64,000 nt of DNA from assembly GCA_964431035.1 (NCBI GenBank), contig CAYSIF010000001.1, positions 36,950 to 100,949 on the forward strand. The letters are read 5' to 3'. The translations under genes and the position numbers were made by a program. Below are positions 61,687 to 64,000 of this stretch, piece after piece. Each line of letters opens with the position of its first letter. Within the stretch, counting starts at the first letter, position 1. The notes below the pieces were generated by a model. That model did no database searches, was not told where the DNA came from, and worked only from the letters and a program-made list of their open reading frames with translations. This DNA comes from Methanobrevibacter_A sp964431035. GTDB lineage: Archaea > Methanobacteriota > Methanobacteria > Methanobacteriales > Methanobacteriaceae.

Positions 61687-62415
61687 ATAAAAATCAAACT
61701 ATTGTGGATGGTTCTGTTGTATTAGATATTCAAATCTTGCTGGCGGGACCTATGGCGTAAAAGTTACATATGCTAGTGATAATAGGTATGGTGGAAATTC
61801 CACTAATGGAATGTTTACTGTAGCTCCATTAAGTCCAACTATGAATATTGAAGCTGGAGATATTTTCTATAGCGAAGTTGAAGTATTAAATGTAAACTAT
61901 CAATGCACCGGAACAGTAAATATTACAGTAAATAATAAAATAATTTCTTATGTTCCTTTAAATCATAGTGTAACTAATAATGATGCACTTGAAGATAGTG
62001 AATTTATAAATCTTATTTATAAATCTACTACTGTTGATATTAGTAATGGAATACTTATGCTTGCATTAAATTATGATGGAAAAACTTGGAACTCAATTAA
62101 CTTACCAGTTGGTACTTGCTATAGTAATGAAAATTACACAACTGTTAATGCAAGTGAAGAATTTGAAGTTACCATCATAGGTAAGTGGAAGTGCAAATGA
62201 CATTTATATAGGCGAAAATGCAATAATCAACATAGATATAATCCCAAACACAACTGGAAACATAACAATAACAATAGAAAATCAAACAAAAAACAACACA
62301 ACACACCAAAAAACATAGGACTCACAAAATACCCAACAGAAAAACCCCAATATTAATACTACTAATAGCACTAATAACCATAAGAATAAGCATAAAAATA
62401 AAAAAGAAAACATAA
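61687..62415 (+). pseudogene. Degenerate adhesin-like surface protein
   Basis: Pieces in different frames read VDGSVVLDIQ, then NLAGGTYGVKVTYASDNRYG and a beta-rich lectin-like part (61,811-62,200). SGSANDIYIGENAIINIDII follows in another frame, and finally ILILLIALITIRISIKIKKK before a stop at 62,413-62,415. The last piece is a C-terminal membrane anchor. The 5' end and most repeats are gone and at least three frameshifts are present. It is the tail of a large adhesin with Ig-type repeats. Confidence 0.7.
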
Positions 62416-62628
62416 TCACTCAATTCCACCTTTTTTCTGCCAAACAAAGAAATAAATAAATAAAAAATTGGCAAAAACCCCACCACACATTAATCAAACT
62501 ATAAAAAAACTTTTTAAATATAAAACAAATAAATAATGATATAAAATAGTTTTATTTATTCTATTTTTTCACTTTTTAACTAAAAATAAGATAAATTAAT
62601 ATCCATAACATTATTGGAGATAAAAGCA

Positions 62629-63084
62629 ATGGAAATTTATCATGGGAGTACAGAAATAGTAAAACATCCAGAAATTAGAATTAAAAAATTCAATAAAGAT
62701 TTTTATTTTGGATTTTATTGTACAATTTTAAAAAAACAAGCATTAAGATGGGCAACACGATTTGGAGAAGGTTATTTGAATATTTATGATTATGAAAGTA
62801 ACAATTCACTAAAAATCTTAAAATTTGATGAAATGAATGAAGAATGGTTAAACTTCGTTGTTGCATGTAGAAGAGGCATATCTCATGATTATGACATTGT
62901 GGAAGGACCTATGGCAGATGATACAATTTATAACTATATACAAGAATTTTTAGATGGAAAAATTTCAAGAGAAGCTTTCTGGGCATTGGTAAAATTTAAG
63001 TACCCCACACATCAAATCTGTTTTAACACGGAAAAAGCACTTAAAACAATAAAATTCAAGGAGGCAAAGAAAGTTTATGGATAA
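62629..63084 (+). CDS. DUF3990 family protein (possible ADP-ribosyltransferase-like toxin)
   Basis: The 151 aa protein has the DUF3990 pattern: IYHGSTEIVKHPEIRIKKFN, DFYFGFYCTILKKQALRWAT and YDYESNNSLKILKFD, ending with HQICFNTEKALKTI. The YHGS start and the F-G-FY-T segment recall ADP-ribosyltransferase folds, which I infer only from motif shape. A TTG at 62,614 is rejected; GGAG lies nine bases before the ATG at 62,629. It overlaps the next gene by eight bases. Gut bacteria carry DUF3990 next to a DUF3791 gene, as here. Confidence 0.75.
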   Translation: MEIYHGSTEIVKHPEIRIKKFNKDFYFGFYCTILKKQALRWATRFGEGYLNIYDYESNNSLKILKFDEMNEEWLNFVVACRRGISHDYDIVEGPMADDTIYNYIQEFLDGKISREAFWALVKFKYPTHQICFNTEKALKTIKFKEAKKVYG

Positions 63085-63517
63085 AAATAACAATGCATTA
63101 TTTTATACTTGTAGTTTAATAGAATTCATATCAAGACAAACGAAAAATCATTGCAAAGATGTAATTAAATTCTTAGGAAATGATTTAGAAAGAATATATA
63201 ACTACTCTGATGTATTTCATTGTGAACCAATCGCAAAAGTAGCAGATGATTTTATAAATCGATCAAAAATACCCCTGGGGAATTATGATAATATTTCTAA
63301 ATGTAAATATGAAATACCTGATTACTGGGATATTGGTGAAGTATTTGAAAGATTAATAGAAGATTCTTACGATGAAAAAGATGTTTTTTTAGGAATACAT
63401 GAAGTATATAACTCATGGTTTGCAAATGAAATTTTTAATTTTAATTCAGATTTATATTATCAACCAAGGGATTATCTAGCAGAATGTTATAAACATGGTG
63501 AAATTTTACTTTCATAA
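63077..63517 (+). CDS. DUF3791-like protein, partner of the DUF3990 protein
   Basis: The 146 aa protein starts with a DUF3791-like helical domain (NALFYTCSLIEFISRQTKNH, then LERIYNYSDVFHCEPIAKVA), then a longer extension (about 75-146) rich in Tyr/Asp with IPDYWDIGEVFERLI. The AAGGAGGC site is inside the preceding gene, so translation is coupled. By position it may neutralise the DUF3990 protein. The extension is longer than in a plain DUF3791 protein and may be a fused second domain. Confidence 0.65.
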   Translation: MDKNNNALFYTCSLIEFISRQTKNHCKDVIKFLGNDLERIYNYSDVFHCEPIAKVADDFINRSKIPLGNYDNISKCKYEIPDYWDIGEVFERLIEDSYDEKDVFLGIHEVYNSWFANEIFNFNSDLYYQPRDYLAECYKHGEILLS

Positions 63518-63603
63518 AACATTAAAAAAAAATACTGTAATAAGTTTGAAACAAGTGTAAATATATTTTTCGTATTTCTTTAAAATAATCCTATTTTTTG
63601 ATT

Positions 63604-63640
63604 GTTTTAGTTAGGTTACTAATAAAAACATGAAAATAAT
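63604..63640 (+). repeat. Dispersed 37-bp motif, copy G
   Basis: Exact core GTTTTAGTTAGGTTACT, then AATAAAAACATGAAAATAAT. Lies 87 bases after the DUF3791-like gene. Confidence 0.95.
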
Positions 63641-63657
63641 ATAAAGTAGTAAATTTT

Positions 63658-63855
63658 ATGAAAATATTAAGAGAATTTACTGGGGATCCACAGTATACAA
63701 GTGAGCAGGATAAAGAGGGGAGCAGGTATTATCCTAATTTAACCTATTACAAGACAGATATAAAAGACCCTATAACCCATAAAACAATAAAAGAGAATGT
63801 TTTAACAAGTGATTTTTACTTAAATTACTATGAAAATACATTAGAGGAGGACTGA
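63658..63855 (+). CDS. Small protein of unknown function
   Basis: The 65 aa frame reads MKILREFTGDPQYTSEQDKE and ends YYENTLEED. It is hydrophilic and tyrosine-rich with no recognised motif. It fills the space between motif copies G and H. There is no good ribosome binding site (AAATTTT before the ATG), so it may be a fragment or a short cassette gene. Confidence 0.4.
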   Translation: MKILREFTGDPQYTSEQDKEGSRYYPNLTYYKTDIKDPITHKTIKENVLTSDFYLNYYENTLEED

Positions 63856-63908
63856 AACACTATTAAAACCGATTATTTCACCTATAATAATGTAAGATTA
63901 ATTATTAA

Positions 63909-63945
63909 GTTTTAGTTAGGTTACTGCTAAAAACATGAAAATAAT
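63909..63945 (+). repeat. Dispersed 37-bp motif, copy H
   Basis: Exact core GTTTTAGTTAGGTTACT, then GCTAAAAACATGAAAATAAT. Lies 54 bases after the small gene; the window ends 55 bases later. Confidence 0.95.
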
Positions 63946-64000
63946 TCTAATGGTAAAATATCAATAATGGAACATATTATTCTTATATTAAAACATTGAA

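Noticed and set aside
40431..63945. 37-bp motif copies as a CRISPR array or insertion sequence ends
   Set aside because: Copies are kilobases apart, not evenly spaced, and no transposase or paired terminal inverted repeats with target duplications are visible.
40431..63945. 37-bp motif as an RNA hairpin terminator
   Set aside because: GTTTTAGT can pair with ACTAAAAAC in A, H and similar copies, but E, G and C change one arm without compensation, so a conserved hairpin is not supported. A role at the DNA level or as a linear RNA signal remains open.

Overview
The window looks like the chromosome of a gut methanogen of the Methanobacteriales, most likely Methanosphaera or a close relative. The grounds are very low GC, archaeal information-processing operons (L44e-S27e-aIF2alpha-Nop10, L21e-RpoF-DUF655-RsmA, Csl4, RpoL, TFS, SRP54, Pus10, Dph2), methanogen genes (CfbD for coenzyme F430, CbiL, FprA) and adhesin-like proteins with Ig-type repeats. 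Species assignment is inference.

Layout. About 0-35 kb is core chromosome. A long minus-strand run (15.0 to 0 kb) carries translation, RNA polymerase, diphthamide, salvage, histidine and F430 genes and ends in a cut-off phosphomevalonate dehydratase small subunit. A plus-strand run (15.2-20.9 kb) carries srp54, pus10, rpl21e, rpoF, DUF655, rsmA and a HemK-like methylase. Next come dapF/lysA, argD, a cyclophilin, an OGG-type glycosylase, hisF, two tRNA-Arg genes (GCG at 1.6 kb, UCG at 29.9 kb), an XPD-like helicase, cbiL and an fprA-rubrerythrin oxygen-defence pair. Small islands break this up: a TumE/TumA-like toxin-antitoxin pair lying between two copies of the 3' end of the neighbouring methylase gene, and a VapBC pair at 24.4-25.1 kb.

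From about 35.6 kb to the end the window is accessory DNA: flavoprotein, membrane-anchored unknowns, BASS and CstA transporters, four AAA ATPases or ATPase-like genes (two are colinear paralogues), a DUF4143 remnant, tandem half-size membrane proteins, adhesins and adhesin pseudogenes, a second VapBC, a two-module non-ribosomal peptide synthetase (NRPS) with a STAS protein and a MATE exporter, and a DUF3990/DUF3791-like pair.

The most unusual signal is a dispersed motif of about 37 bp, core GTTTTAGTTAGGTTACT, seen 11 times between 40.4 and 64.0 kb and nowhere before. It occurs only between genes or overlapping a stop codon, usually just after a gene and in that gene's direction, and it divides the accessory region into one- to four-gene units. 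It behaves like a cassette boundary or a shared 3' element, and I do not recognise it. A second theme is that each AAA ATPase gene in the accessory region has its own different set of iterated or palindromic repeats upstream, which suggests self-regulation. A third is the NRPS locus, where a STAS protein and a degenerate histidine-kinase-like domain at the end of the exporter suggest partner-switching control.

Many true ATG starts lie a few bases after an in-frame GTG that is itself part of a GGTGA ribosome binding site; starts have been set accordingly.
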